NCBI GenBank assembly: GCA_963812525.1
Contig: CAWEVL010000009.1
Coordinates: 496,001 to 560,000, forward strand
DNA: 64,000 nucleotides
DNA from: Bog-756 sp963812525
Lineage (GTDB): Bacteria; Actinomycetota; Acidimicrobiia; Acidimicrobiales; RAAP-2
Direction: 5' to 3'
A program made the position numbers and the translations under genes. The first letter of the stretch is position 1, and the number at the start of each line of letters is the position of its first letter. Below, piece after piece: positions 35,938-44,346 of this stretch. The notes under the pieces were generated by a model. It was not told the origin of the DNA and made no database searches. It saw only the letters and a list, made by a program, of their open reading frames with translations.

Positions 35938-36399
35938 ATGGACAAAGGCGACCAGGCACCGGACTTCCAACTGCCCGACGAGGACGGCAATCTGCGAGCG
36001 CTGAGCGAACTGGCCGCCTCGGGCCCCGTCGTCCTGTTCTTCTACCCAGCCGCCATGACCTATGGCTGCACCAAGGAGAGCTGCCACTTCCGGGACATGA
36101 AGGCCGAGTTCGAGGCCGTCGGTGCCCAACGGGTGGGGATCAGCGCCGACCAGGTCGAGAAGCAGAAGCGCTTCTCGGACAAGCACTCCTTCGACTACCC
36201 CCTGCTGTCCGACCCCGACGGGGCGGTGGCCACCCAGTTCGGGGTCCGGCGGGGATTTGCCAAGCTCTCACCCACCAAGCGGGCCACCTTCATCATCGGG
36301 AGCGACCTCAAAGTGATCGACGTCATCCAAAGCGAGGTGCGGATGAACGTGCACGCCGACCGGGCCCTCGAGGTGCTCAAGGCCAACGCCGCCACCTGA
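35938..36399 (+). CDS. Peroxiredoxin, Bcp/AhpC-TSA type (second copy)
   Basis: 153 residues. Active site is AAMTYGCTKESCHF: peroxidatic Cys and a second Cys five residues on, as in PrxQ, but Met-Thr-Tyr replaces the usual Asp-x-Thr-Pro before the Cys. The canonical Pro of the TxxC/TPGC motif is therefore missing, which may change reactivity or partner. FPLL-equivalent YPLLSDPDGAVATQFGV and RATFIIGSDLKVI are conserved. It stands alone between the DrrAB operon and the repeat-protein/RDD pair. Confidence 0.85.
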   Translation: MDKGDQAPDFQLPDEDGNLRALSELAASGPVVLFFYPAAMTYGCTKESCHFRDMKAEFEAVGAQRVGISADQVEKQKRFSDKHSFDYPLLSDPDGAVATQFGVRRGFAKLSPTKRATFIIGSDLKVIDVIQSEVRMNVHADRALEVLKANAAT

Positions 36400-36493
36400 C
36401 CGCGGTTCGAGTGCCCTCCCGGGGTGTCCCCGCAGGGAGCACGCTCCGATGGGATGCTGTCCTGATGGACGTCCGGTCGTCGAACCGACCCCG

Positions 36494-36979
36494 ATGAGCC
36501 CGGTCCCGGGATCCGGTCGCGTGGAACAGCTGGCTCAGGCGGTGGCCGAGCGGGTGGTGAGCATCGTCATGGATGCCATCGACATCGACGGGCTCCTCGA
36601 CCGCATCGACGTCGACGCCCTGATCTCGAGGGTCGACGTCGACAAGCTGATCGACCGGGTCGACGTCGAGAAGCTGATCGAGCGGGTGGACGTCGAGAAG
36701 CTGATCGAGCGGGTCGACGTCGAGGGGATCATCGAGCGGGTCGACATCGACTCCCTGATGGAGAAGACCGAGCTGGGTACCATCATCGCCCGCTCCACCA
36801 CCGGCGTGGCCTCGGAGGTCCTCGACGTCATCCGGGCCCAGGGGGTCGGACTGGACGACTTCTTCGCCCGATGGGCCAACCGCATCCTCCGCCGGCCGCC
36901 GGCCGAGCTCCCCCTCGGGCCACCGACCTTGGTCGAAGTGGCCCCGTCACTGGCCGAGCTGCCGTCGGGGGCGGGCTGA
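36494..36979 (+). CDS. Nonapeptide-repeat protein (RVDVEKLIE-type) upstream of RDD protein
   Basis: 161 residues. After a short amphipathic N-terminus, residues about 27-95 are seven consecutive nine-residue units of the pattern [R/A]-[VI]-D-[VI]-[DE]-x-[LI]-[ILM]-[DES], such as RVDVDKLID and RVDVEKLIE, encoded by 27-bp near-repeats. The C-terminus (TGVASEVLDVIRAQG, VGLDDFFARWANRILRR) is shared with actinobacterial RDD proteins, which often carry the repeat fused to the RDD domain. Here the RDD domain is a separate ATGA-overlapping gene. The repeats probably form a regular solenoid or extended helical rod. No known activity. Confidence 0.7.
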   Translation: MSPVPGSGRVEQLAQAVAERVVSIVMDAIDIDGLLDRIDVDALISRVDVDKLIDRVDVEKLIERVDVEKLIERVDVEGIIERVDIDSLMEKTELGTIIARSTTGVASEVLDVIRAQGVGLDDFFARWANRILRRPPAELPLGPPTLVEVAPSLAELPSGAG

Positions 36980-37494
36980 TGGCCACGGTGGTCGAACCCG
37001 TCGAGGGTCGCCAGGGCCACTATGCCGGTGCCGTGAGCCGGCTGGTCGCCTTCGGGGCCGACGTGGGCGCCTCGTGGGGGCTGTTCACCCTCGGCGCAGC
37101 GGCCCTGGCCTTCACCATCCAGCTGGCGTCGGGCGCCAAGTTCTCGCTGAGCAACTACCAGGTCGCCTCCCTCATCGCCGCGGTGGTCTGGGAGTTCCTG
37201 TACTTCGCGTATCAGTGGACCCTCAGTGGGAAGACCATCGGGATGGCCGTCCTCGGGATCAAGGTGGTCAAGACCGACGGTTCGCCGATCGGCGCCCGTC
37301 AGGCGGTCATCCGGACCCTGACCCTGCCCCTCAGCATCATCGCGCTCGGTTTGGGATTTCTCGGCATCCTGACGAATCGGCGGCGCTACGCCTGGCACGA
37401 CCGCTTCGCCGGGACGGCCGTGGTCTACTCGTGGGACGCCCGGGCGGCCCGCCTGCGCTGGCTGGCCCGCCAGGACTCTTCCGGCCCGATCTGA
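36979..37494 (+). CDS. RDD-family membrane protein
   Basis: 171 residues with three to four transmembrane helices. The RDD hallmark is RLVAFGADVGASWGLF (Arg and Asp in helix 1), then TLSGKTIGMAVLGIKVVK and RRYAWHDRFAGTAVVY. RDD proteins are membrane proteins of mostly unknown role, some linked to ion exchange. Start overlaps the repeat protein's stop (ATGA), so the two products are made together and are likely partners. Confidence 0.88.
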   Translation: MATVVEPVEGRQGHYAGAVSRLVAFGADVGASWGLFTLGAAALAFTIQLASGAKFSLSNYQVASLIAAVVWEFLYFAYQWTLSGKTIGMAVLGIKVVKTDGSPIGARQAVIRTLTLPLSIIALGLGFLGILTNRRRYAWHDRFAGTAVVYSWDARAARLRWLARQDSSGPI

Positions 37495-37761
37495 GGCCGC
37501 CGACCCGGCACACGGTCCGAAGTCGGTGCCCACGGCACCGCGGCCGGCCGAGGTGTGCCAAGGTGTCCCCGGTGCGCAGCCGATCCCGGTCGAACGTAGG
37601 TGACGAGGACGCCAGCACCGCGCCTGCCGGCGCCGTGAAGGTAGCGTCCCAACTCACCGGCGCCACGGGCCGTCGGCGGCCGCGCTTCTGCCTCCCGGCC
37701 GACGCGACCACGGCCGGCACTCGTCCGAGCCGGGACTGCCGGCCGGTGGGACACTAGGCCG
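37495..37761 (+). other. Intergenic, no gene seen
   Basis: A GC-rich 267-bp stretch. Near its end GACACT (37750-37755) is six bases before the alkB GTG and is the likely leaderless -10. Confidence 0.4.
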
Positions 37762-38463
37762 GTGTCGCCACTGTTCGGGCGGGAGCCCGAGATCGTGGCC
37801 CCCGGAGCCGTACTCCTGCCCGGGTGGCTCGACCCTGACGCCCAACGGTCCCTGGCCGAGGCGTGCCGACGGTGGGGCGACGACGCCGGCGGATTCCGTG
37901 CCCCCCGCATGCCTCGCGGCGGGGTCATGTCGGTCCAGATCGCCTGTCTGGGGTGGCACTGGTACCCCTACCGCTACTCACGACACGTGGATGACGCCGA
38001 CGGGCGGCCGGTGCCGCCGTTCCCGGACGGGCTGAGTGACCTCAGCCGCCGGGCGGTCGAGGCGGCCGGCACCGTGGACCCGAGGATCCATCCCACGGCG
38101 GGCCTGGTGGCCGGAGCCGATGCCGGCGGGTACCGACCGGATGTGGCCCTCATCAACTGGTACACCCCCGGTTCGCACATGGGCATGCACGTCGACCGCG
38201 ACGAGCGGAGCCCGGCCCCGGTGGTCTCGCTCAGCGTGGGCGACACCTGTACGTTCCGCTTCGGCACTCCCGCCGGGCGGGGGCGACCGTGGTCCGACGT
38301 GCTGCTCGAGTCCGGCGACGCGTTCGTCTTCGGGGGTCCTTCCCGACTGGCGTACCACGGGGTGCCTCGGGTGATCCAGGGCAGCGGCGACCCGACCCTG
38401 GGGGTGGGTGACGGACGCTTCAACGTCACCGTGCGCCAGTCGGGGTTGCCCGAGCCCGCATAG
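37762..38463 (+). CDS. alkB: AlkB-like 2-oxoglutarate/Fe(II) dioxygenase
   Basis: 233 residues. The iron ligands HxD are in MGMHVDRDE and the distal His in YHGVPRV; the 2-oxoglutarate-binding Arg pair is in RFNVTVR. INWYTPGSHMGMHVD and the N-terminal nucleotide-recognition lid are typical of bacterial AlkB, which reverses N-alkyl DNA lesions by oxidative demethylation. GTG start follows the -10-like GACACT by six bases. No ada/alkA neighbour. Confidence 0.88.
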   Translation: MSPLFGREPEIVAPGAVLLPGWLDPDAQRSLAEACRRWGDDAGGFRAPRMPRGGVMSVQIACLGWHWYPYRYSRHVDDADGRPVPPFPDGLSDLSRRAVEAAGTVDPRIHPTAGLVAGADAGGYRPDVALINWYTPGSHMGMHVDRDERSPAPVVSLSVGDTCTFRFGTPAGRGRPWSDVLLESGDAFVFGGPSRLAYHGVPRVIQGSGDPTLGVGDGRFNVTVRQSGLPEPA

Positions 38464-38526
38464 CGACTGATCGGGTCGTCACCCGTCCGTCCCGACCGTA
38501 GTGCTGGGATGGGTCACCGGCGTCGT

Positions 38527-38700
38527 CCCCGCTCCGGCCGACGAATCGGTCCGGCTCGGCTTCGAAGCTCGGCAGTGGTCCGAACAGAAGAAAAGTGTCG
38601 TCCCGGAGCGCACGGCCGACGCCGGTGCGGGGCCGTCTCCACCTGCATGCCGCAGACCGGATCGATGGCGTAGCCGTCGCCTCCTCCGAGGCGTGCGCGG
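38527..38700 (-). pseudogene. YHS-domain fragment, broken in three frames
   Basis: On the minus strand, pieces of a YHS metal-binding domain are spread over three frames: DPVCGMQVET (38663 downward), then GTTLFFCSDHCRAS, then SFEAEPDRFVG. Joined they make a normal YHS domain of about 45 residues. I cannot find a convincing start. It may be the remnant or error-laden tail of an XdhC-like or metal-handling protein. The rest of the 367-bp gap between convergent alkB and the RpiR gene shows nothing else. Confidence 0.5.
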
Positions 38701-38830
38701 TCCAGTCGGCGATGGGAGGCCACCGACCCGGTTCGGCTTCGGCTCGGGCTTGTGTGACGATCACCGTAGGAGGCGAGGGCAGCCGAGTCGACGAGGTCGA
38801 GGATCAGACGTCCGCCATCAGCGCCCGGAG

Positions 38831-39691
38831 TCAACCGGGAAGGGCCCTGAGCTCCTCCAGCTCGGCCAGGCTGGACTCGGCCCGGTCGGGATCGAGCCCG
38901 GCCAAACCCATGAGCAGTCCTTCCACCAGCACCATGGTCGGAGCATGGCTGGCGAAGAGACCCGGGGTCCCCCTCCAACACACCAGCGTCTCCGCCACGC
39001 GGTCCCCGAGGTCCGACTCGAGGACGTCCGTGACCAACACCACCGGCACGGACCGATCGGACGCCCGTTGCAGGATGGCCGCGACGTGGTGGTGCAGTCG
39101 GCCGTACGTCAGGACCACGGCGACACTGGTCGGCGTCAGCTCCAGGAGATCGTCGGCGACGCCCGGTCCGGATCGGGTCAACGCCACCGAGGGCCGGCCC
39201 AGCCGCCGGCCGAGGAGGGCGGCGTACTCGGCGACGGGGGCGGACGGCCCGATGCCGCTCCAGACCAGATGGTCGGCGGTCCCCATGATCTCGACCGCGT
39301 GGTCGAAGCGCGGACCGGACACCTGCTGCAACAGCACGTCGACCGAGTCGACGAGCGAGTTGGCCGAGCTGGCCAGCGCGTCGGTCCCACTCTGGGCCAA
39401 CGTGTGGTGGAGCCGTTCCGCCAGGGTCAGGCCCTCGACCTGATCGGCCAGGCCCCGACGGAGTTCCGGCAGACCGGAGTAGCCCAGGGCCTGGGCGGTC
39501 CGGACCACAGTCGCGTCGCTCACTCCGAGCCGGTCGGCCATGACCGAGGCCGAGTCGACCATGGCCGAGCGGCCCGATCCCACCAGGTACTCGGCGACCA
39601 ACCGTTGAGCCGGGCTGAGCGTGCCGAGGGACCGGGCCACACGTCGGGCCAGGGGCTCCTGTAGCGGATCCTGCACAATTGACTCAGACAT
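38831..39691 (-). CDS. MurR/RpiR-family transcriptional regulator (HTH-SIS)
   Basis: 286 residues. An N-terminal RpiR helix-turn-helix (SPAQRLVAEYLVGSG, ASVMADRLGVSDATVVRTAQ, LGYSGLPELRRGL) is followed by a SIS sugar-phosphate-binding domain (about 110-260, with GIGPSAPVAEYAALLGRRLG). These sense phosphosugars and control sugar metabolism. Here the divergent target appears to be a membrane-protein pair rather than sugar enzymes. ATG at 39691 has TAGTAT seven bases upstream and no ribosome site, and a palindrome overlaps both. Confidence 0.88.
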   Translation of the reverse strand: MSESIVQDPLQEPLARRVARSLGTLSPAQRLVAEYLVGSGRSAMVDSASVMADRLGVSDATVVRTAQALGYSGLPELRRGLADQVEGLTLAERLHHTLAQSGTDALASSANSLVDSVDVLLQQVSGPRFDHAVEIMGTADHLVWSGIGPSAPVAEYAALLGRRLGRPSVALTRSGPGVADDLLELTPTSVAVVLTYGRLHHHVAAILQRASDRSVPVVLVTDVLESDLGDRVAETLVCWRGTPGLFASHAPTMVLVEGLLMGLAGLDPDRAESSLAELEELRALPG

Positions 39692-39706
39692 GTAGCAAAT
39701 ACTACA
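39691..39706. promoter_or_regulatory. Operator-like inverted repeat between rpiR and the membrane-protein genes
   Basis: TGTAG-CAAATA-CTACA is a perfect 5+5 inverted repeat touching the rpiR start codon and its -10 (TAGTAT on the minus strand). A plus-strand -35-like TTGACT is at 39679-39684. A dimeric RpiR bound here could control both directions. Confidence 0.6.
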
Positions 39707-39740
39707 GTCTGGACCGCCGCTGAACGAGGAGACCGGCCCG

Positions 39741-40484
39741 TTGCACGTCGTGCTGTTGGTACTGAGCACCTTTGCCGCCTCGACGGTAGAGATGGTGGAG
39801 GCGCTGACCATCATCCTGGCCGTCGGGGTGACGCGGGGCTGGCGGCCGGTGGTGCTCGGCACGGCGGGGGCCGTGGTGGGGCTGGGAGGCCTGGTGGCCG
39901 TGCTCGGCCCCGCGGTCACCAGCATCCCACTCAATTCGTTGCGGCTGGTGGTGGGAGGCCTCTTGCTGGTGTTCGGACTCCAGTGGCTGCGCAAGGCCAT
40001 CCTGCGGGCCGGCGGCCTGAAGGCGCTCCACGATGAGGACGCCATCTACCAAGAGGAGCTCCAGCGCCTCAAGGCAGCTGGGGGTGGCCGGGGGACCGTG
40101 GACTGGTACGGGGTGACCGTGGCCTTCAAGGGCGTCTTCCTCGAAGGGCTCGAGGTGGTCTTCATCGTGTTGACGTTCGGCGCCACCCAGGGCCACCTGG
40201 GGGCGGCATCCCTGGCCGCTGTGGCCGCGCTCCTACTGGTGGCCGCCATCGGACTCGTCGTTCATCGCCCACTGTCGCGGGTCCCCGAGAACTCCCTCAA
40301 GTTCATCGTCGGGATCATGCTGACCTCGTTCGGACTGTTCTGGTCGGCTGAGGGGGCGGGCGCCAGCTGGCCCGGCAACGACCTCTTCATTCTGGTCCTC
40401 ATCGCCGTCACCGCGCTGGTGTCGTGCGCCACGGTGGCCGTGCTGCGCAGCGCGGATGCCGCTCGGATCGGGACGGCCGGTTGA
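39741..40484 (+). CDS. COG4280-like integral membrane protein
   Basis: 247 residues, about seven transmembrane helices in two similar halves. Each half carries an acidic motif: STVEMVEALTIILAV and FLEGLEVVFIVLTFG. This resembles the E-x-x-E motifs of FTR1-type iron permeases and cation exchangers. A charged cytoplasmic loop (HDEDAIYQEELQRLKAAGG) separates the halves. Cation transport is inferred, not shown. TTG is used as start, nine bases after GAGGAG. Divergent from the RpiR gene. Confidence 0.7.
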   Translation: MHVVLLVLSTFAASTVEMVEALTIILAVGVTRGWRPVVLGTAGAVVGLGGLVAVLGPAVTSIPLNSLRLVVGGLLLVFGLQWLRKAILRAGGLKALHDEDAIYQEELQRLKAAGGGRGTVDWYGVTVAFKGVFLEGLEVVFIVLTFGATQGHLGAASLAAVAALLLVAAIGLVVHRPLSRVPENSLKFIVGIMLTSFGLFWSAEGAGASWPGNDLFILVLIAVTALVSCATVAVLRSADAARIGTAG

Positions 40485-40705
40485 TGCAGACCCTCAAGCG
40501 CTTCGGGCTGTTCTGGGTCGACTTCATCGCCGGCGACGACTGGACCCTGGCCGTCGTGGTCATCGTCGGCCTGCTGGTGACCTGGGGACTCGCTCGCACC
40601 GGCTTCCCCGGCTGGGTGGCCCTGCCGGTGATCATCTTGACGGCGCTCGTCGCTTCGGTGGCCCGAGCGCGCCGCGCCGCGGCACGGCGAAGGCAGACGG
40701 GGTAG
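40484..40705 (+). CDS. Small two-helix membrane protein
   Basis: 73 residues: MQTLKRFGLFWVDFIAGDDW, two hydrophobic helices (about 23-58) and an Arg-rich cytoplasmic tail (ARARRAAARRRQTG). The ATG overlaps the stop of the preceding membrane-protein gene (ATGA), so it is probably an accessory subunit. Not recognised beyond that. Confidence 0.65.
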   Translation: MQTLKRFGLFWVDFIAGDDWTLAVVVIVGLLVTWGLARTGFPGWVALPVIILTALVASVARARRAAARRRQTG

Positions 40706-40903
40706 GCGGAGCCGACCGGTGCGCCGGACTCCCCCTGTGAAGGCGACCCCGACCGGTGGGCGAGGAGAGCGTCACATGCCGGGGTGTCCGGTGAGGTCGA
40801 TCACTTGGTCGATGCGGCCTCGGCTGACTGTCGGGACCCGGGGGTGAACAAGCCGGAGCTCGCCGATGAGCTCATCAACCGACTGAGTGGAAAGAGGTCC
40901 GTC

Positions 40904-41430
40904 ATGTACGTCGTCACCACACGAGAGATACCCGAGCGGAGCTTGCTCTGCCTGAAGCGCAACGTCGACGAACAGGGAGCGTGGGCGCTCGGCAAGGAGT
41001 TCCCCGCGATCCTGCGCCAACACCACTACCGAAGATGGACGGGCGAGAAGGCGCGATGGTCTCCATTTACTGGGGTGAGGTGAGCGCGGACAGCGACGGC
41101 CCCGTTGAATGGTGCAGGCCGGTCCCGGAGCCGGACGCGAAGGCGCTTGCATCGTATTACCCGGAGTTGAGCTTGCGGACCGAACCCGCACGCCACGAGG
41201 CGTACGTCGCGCTACCGGACGACGCGCTACCGGCTGGCCCGGGAGGGAACCCGGCGGTGCCGTGGCAACTCGCGTCGGAGGCATTGCACGCCTGGGCGGT
41301 CGAGCACGTCGTCCCCGAGAGTCTCGCTCTCAAGCCCGAGGATCTCGGCGTGCGAATTACCTTCTTCGCGAGCGAGCCGGTCACGGAAGCGAGCGTCCCG
41401 TACTGCGACGTCGCCGTGCCCTTCGCTTGA
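40904..41430 (+). pseudogene. GyrI-like effector-binding domain protein, frameshifted
   Basis: The start MYVVTTREIPERSLLCLKRN (ATG at 40904 after AAAGAGG) belongs to the GyrI/AraC effector-binding fold. Near 41020-41035 the reading frame shifts by one missing base and continues as GREGAMVSIYWGEVSADSDG, PVEWCRPVPEP and the C-terminal SEPVTEASVPYCDVAVPF to 41430. Joined length is about 175 residues, normal for stand-alone GyrI-like proteins that bind cationic drugs. It lies in the accessory stretch before the IS elements, so true decay is as likely as sequencing error. Confidence 0.65.
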
Positions 41431-41603
41431 GGGCCGAGGCCGGCATGGACTGCCCTGCCCTCAATGTGGGATACGCCTGGCAGACTGGCAAGGCCGGGAG
41501 GACTTCCACCCCTCTGATACGGCGATGACTTTGGTGACCGGTAAACGTCAAATAGAAGACACGGCTCTGAGCAGTGTCGCCGGACTACCGGAAGGGAGAC
41601 GTA

Positions 41604-42128
41604 ATGGACATCATCAACTTGGGTGCGACGGACGGGCTGCCCCCAGTGAACTGGGCGAACATCGTCGAGAAACTCGATGCCGGATCGCCGCCGGCTTCGG
41701 ACGCCCACAACGCTCGCACGACGTGGCTCTCGACGGTGAACGAGGACGGGAGCCCGCACGTGACTGCGGTCGGTGCGCTCTGGCTGGACGGAAGCTTCTG
41801 GTTCCAGACCGGATCGGGAACCCGGAAGGGCCGCAACGTCGCCCGCGACCCGCGATGCTCGATCGCGGTGTCGATTCGCGATGCAGATGTCGTCGCCGAA
41901 GGTGAGGCAGAGCGGGAGACCGACCCGGCCACACTGACGCGCCTCGCCAAGGCCTGGGCGGATCAGGGGTGGCCCGCCGAACTGGATGAGACCGGGGCGG
42001 GTATCACTGCCCCGTTCAACGCGCCGTCGCAGGGACCACCGCCGTGGAACGTATTTCGCATCAAGCCACATTCGGTGACCGTGGCACTGGGCACCGAGCC
42101 GGGCGGGCTGACTCGCTTCAGGTTCTAA
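41604..42128 (+). CDS. Pyridoxamine-5'-phosphate-oxidase-fold flavoprotein (PPOX family)
   Basis: 174 residues. The split-barrel fold shows in ARTTWLSTVNEDGSPHVTAV, GSFWFQTGSGTRKGRNVARD and PRCSIAVSIRDADVVAEGEA. Actinobacterial PPOX proteins use FMN or F420; the genome also has an FrhB-like F420 protein at 21087. Substrate unknown. ATG at 41604 follows GGAAGGGAGAC. Base composition is slightly less GC-rich than its neighbours; it borders the IS remnant and may be acquired DNA. Confidence 0.78.
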   Translation: MDIINLGATDGLPPVNWANIVEKLDAGSPPASDAHNARTTWLSTVNEDGSPHVTAVGALWLDGSFWFQTGSGTRKGRNVARDPRCSIAVSIRDADVVAEGEAERETDPATLTRLAKAWADQGWPAELDETGAGITAPFNAPSQGPPPWNVFRIKPHSVTVALGTEPGGLTRFRF

Positions 42129-42408
42129 CCTCAGGCCAGCGAGGGGTTTGCCCGGCCTCGACGATTGAGGGGTTGCTCGAGTCCAGCGCTCCGCTCGTCG
42201 GGCCCCAATCCAGAGCGAACAGATCACGGCCCGAAGCCGGTGATCACGACGGTCAGCTTTCCGGGGCCTCGCCGCTCCCCGCCCCGCCCCTCGCCCTCCG
42301 TCTCGGGTGGGCTCCGCTCGCCGCCCTCCGTCCGGCCGCCCCGGTCGGCCGCCCTGGTCGCCCTCCCCGGTCTGCGTGCCGGTTCTGGCCCCGCGCGTCG
42401 CCGCTTCT
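42129..42408 (+). other. Non-coding junction DNA before IS remnant
   Basis: 280 bp with C-rich low-complexity stretches (around 42270-42400). No ORF with family similarity; probably scar of an element deletion. Confidence 0.4.
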
Positions 42409-42798
42409 CCCTACTACAACGAGACCCGGCCCCATTCGGCCCGGGGCATGATCCCACCCAAGCGGGCCTTCGACGCCGTGGCCAAGGCGACGCCCGACCC
42501 CGACACGTACCCCATGGCTCCGAACACCCGGGTCCGCCACGACAAAGTCGACAAGGTCGGGGTATTCACCCTGCGACACGGAACCAGGCTCCACCACGTC
42601 GGGGTCGGACGCGCCCACTGTGGCCGTCGGGTGATCGTCCTCGTCGCCGACCTCGACATCAGAGTCCTCAGCGAGGAGGGCGAACTCCTCCGACACCTCA
42701 CGCTCGACCCTGAGAGGGACTACCAGCCCCTCGCCCCGAAAGCGGAGGTCACCTAGTCTTCGTAGGTTCGTCTGTCCGCGATGTCCTGGGACATCACA
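42409..42798 (+). mobile_element. IS481-type element remnant (transposase C-terminus plus right end)
   Basis: Codes only for the end of an IS481-family transposase: YYNETRPHSARG (the E of the DDE triad region), then VRHDKVDKVGVFTLRHGTRL and ERDYQPL, stopping at 42756. The following DNA, ending GATGTCCTGGGACATCACA at 42798, matches the right terminus of the complete element downstream. The sequence differs enough from that element to be a separate insertion. The 5' two-thirds are lost. Confidence 0.75.
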
Positions 42799-42814
42799 CT
42801 GTGCGCCCCGGCAG
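42799..42814 (+). repeat. Direct repeat, left copy (tRNA-Arg 3' end)
   Basis: TGTGCGCCCCGGCAG (42800-42814) equals the tRNA-Arg 3' end copy at 44140-44153 apart from one inserted G. It sits exactly between the remnant's right end and the second element's left inverted repeat. Confidence 0.7.
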
Positions 42815-44137
42815 TGTTCTGGTTCAGGACATAGGAAAGGCATCTCTCAAGACATAGGAAAGCCCGATTCCTTGATGCTCGGGCATGTCGAAAGCCCGAT
42901 TGGTCATCACTGCGGTCATTGTCGAAGGTCGGAGCCAGGCTGAGGTTGCCCGCACGTACGAGGTCTCGCCGGGATGGGTCTCCAAGCTGGTGGCTCGGTA
43001 TCGCTCCGAGGGAGACGCGGCCTTCGAACCCCGGTCCCGACGGCCGAAGACCTCGCCCAACGCAGTGGCGGCGACGGTAGTTGGCCAGATCGTCGAACTC
43101 CGCACGAAGCTGGTGGCGGCCGGCCTTGATGCCGGACCGGACACCATCCGGTGGCACCTTGAACACCACCACGGAGTCCGAGTGTCGAGCGCCACCATCA
43201 GCCGCTATCTGGCCAAGGCCGGTCTGGTTACCCCGCAGCCCCAGAAGAAGCCACGTTCGTCCTACATTCGCTTCGAAGCCGACCAACCCAACGAGTGCTG
43301 GCAGTCCGACTTCACCCACTATCGGCTCGTGACGGCGTCTGGTGCCCCTGGTGCCTATGTGGAGATCCACTCCTGGCTGGATGACCACTCCCGCAAGGCT
43401 CTGTCGGTCACGGCTCACCGGCGGATCACCGGACGGACCGTCCTCGGCTGCTTCCGGGAAGCCGTTGCCATCCATGGGGTTCCAGCCTCGACGTTGACTG
43501 ACAATGGCATGGTCTTCACTACCCGGTTGGCCGGGCGGCAGAGGAGGGCGCAACGCTTTCGAATCAGAGCTTCACCGTCTGGGCGTGCGCCAGAAGAACT
43601 CCCGGCCGAACCATCCGACCACCTGCGGCAAGGTCGAACGATTCCAGCAGACCATGAAGAAATGGCTGCGGGCCCAACCCCGTCAGCCCTCGTCCGTCGA
43701 CGAGCTCCAGGCCCTGATCGACGAGTTCGTCGACAACTACAACGAACGTCGGCCCCACCGCTCACTCGCCGAGTCCTCGACACCGACGGCCGCCTACCTG
43801 GCCCGTCCCAAGAGTCGGTCCAGGGTCCGACGCATCCGATCCTCACGATCGGGTGCGTCGAGACCGAGTCGACAAGGCCGGGACGGTCACCTTGCGCGTG
43901 CACGGCAAGCTCCACCACATCGGCGTCGGGCGGATCCACACCGGAACCCACGTCATCATGCTCGTCCATGAGCTCCACGTACGGGTCGTCCAGGCCGCTA
44001 CCGGCGAGCTGCTACGGGACTTCATGCTGAACCCGACCAGGGACTACCAGCCAACGGGCGCCCCGAAAGGGCCCGCTCGGCCCAGGAAACCATGATCCGC
44101 GAGGGTTCGGAAGTTTCCGATGTCTCGCGACATCACA
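42815..44137 (+). mobile_element. IS481-type insertion sequence, 1.32 kb, next to tRNA-Arg
   Basis: Bounded by imperfect 25-bp inverted repeats: left 42815-42839 (TGTTCTGG...GGAAAG), right 44113-44137 (on the minus strand TGTGATGT...GGAAAC). Sixteen of 25 positions match, including GACAT and GGAAA. It contains one transposase gene, broken in two places. It is flanked by a 14-15-bp direct repeat derived from the tRNA-Arg 3' end. Confidence 0.75.
42885..44095 (+). pseudogene. IS481-family transposase, two frameshifts
   Basis: Begins MSKARLVITAVIVEGRSQAE with a helix-turn-helix (VARTYEVSPGWVSKLVARY). The DDE core has WQSDFTHYRL, WLDDHSRKAL, TLTDNGMVFTTRLAG and, in the next frame, PNHPTTCGKVERFQQTMKKW. 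A third frame gives RVDKAGTVTLRVHGKLHHIG to 44095. Both breaks are single-base gains (near 43540 and 43850). No slippery heptamer of the IS-programmed type is seen at either site, so I treat it as inactive or mis-sequenced rather than recoded. Confidence 0.8.
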
Positions 44138-44153
44138 TTTGTGCCCCCGGCAG
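44138..44153 (+). repeat. Direct repeat, right copy (inside tRNA-Arg 3' end)
   Basis: TGTGCCCCCGGCAG (44140-44153) covers the acceptor/T-arm end of the tRNA gene and matches the copy left of the IS. Confidence 0.7.
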
Positions 44154-44213
44154 GACTCGAACCTGCGCCACCGGCTCCGGAGGCCGGTGCTCTATCCGCT
44201 GAGCTACGGGGGC
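44142..44213 (-). tRNA. tRNA-Arg (anticodon CCG)
   Basis: Cloverleaf on the minus strand: acceptor GCCCCCG/CGGGGGC with discriminator A, D-arm GCTC-AGCGGATA-GAGC, anticodon arm CCGGC-CTCCGGA-GCCGG (CCG reads CGG), four-base variable loop, T-arm GCAGG-TTCGAGT-CCTGC. 72 bases, no encoded CCA. An IS481-type element abuts the 3' end. It lies divergently upstream of argS, whose enzyme charges this tRNA. Confidence 0.95.
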
Positions 44214-44346
44214 GTCTGGCGGGCACGGGCCCGCTCACCTCGACCCGGTCGAACACCTACCGGGGGGCCAACTGTAGTGCGACGGCACGGGACCGGACCC
44301 CGTGCTTCACAGCGGTCGACATCTGACGACGTATCCTCGCAGCATC

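Noticed and set aside
38501..39664. 387-codon plus-strand ORF over the RpiR gene
   Set aside because: Antisense shadow of a clearly recognisable HTH-SIS regulator.
42885..44095. Programmed frameshifting in the IS481 transposase
   Set aside because: Two breaks rather than one, no slippery heptamer at either, and this family normally uses a single ORF.
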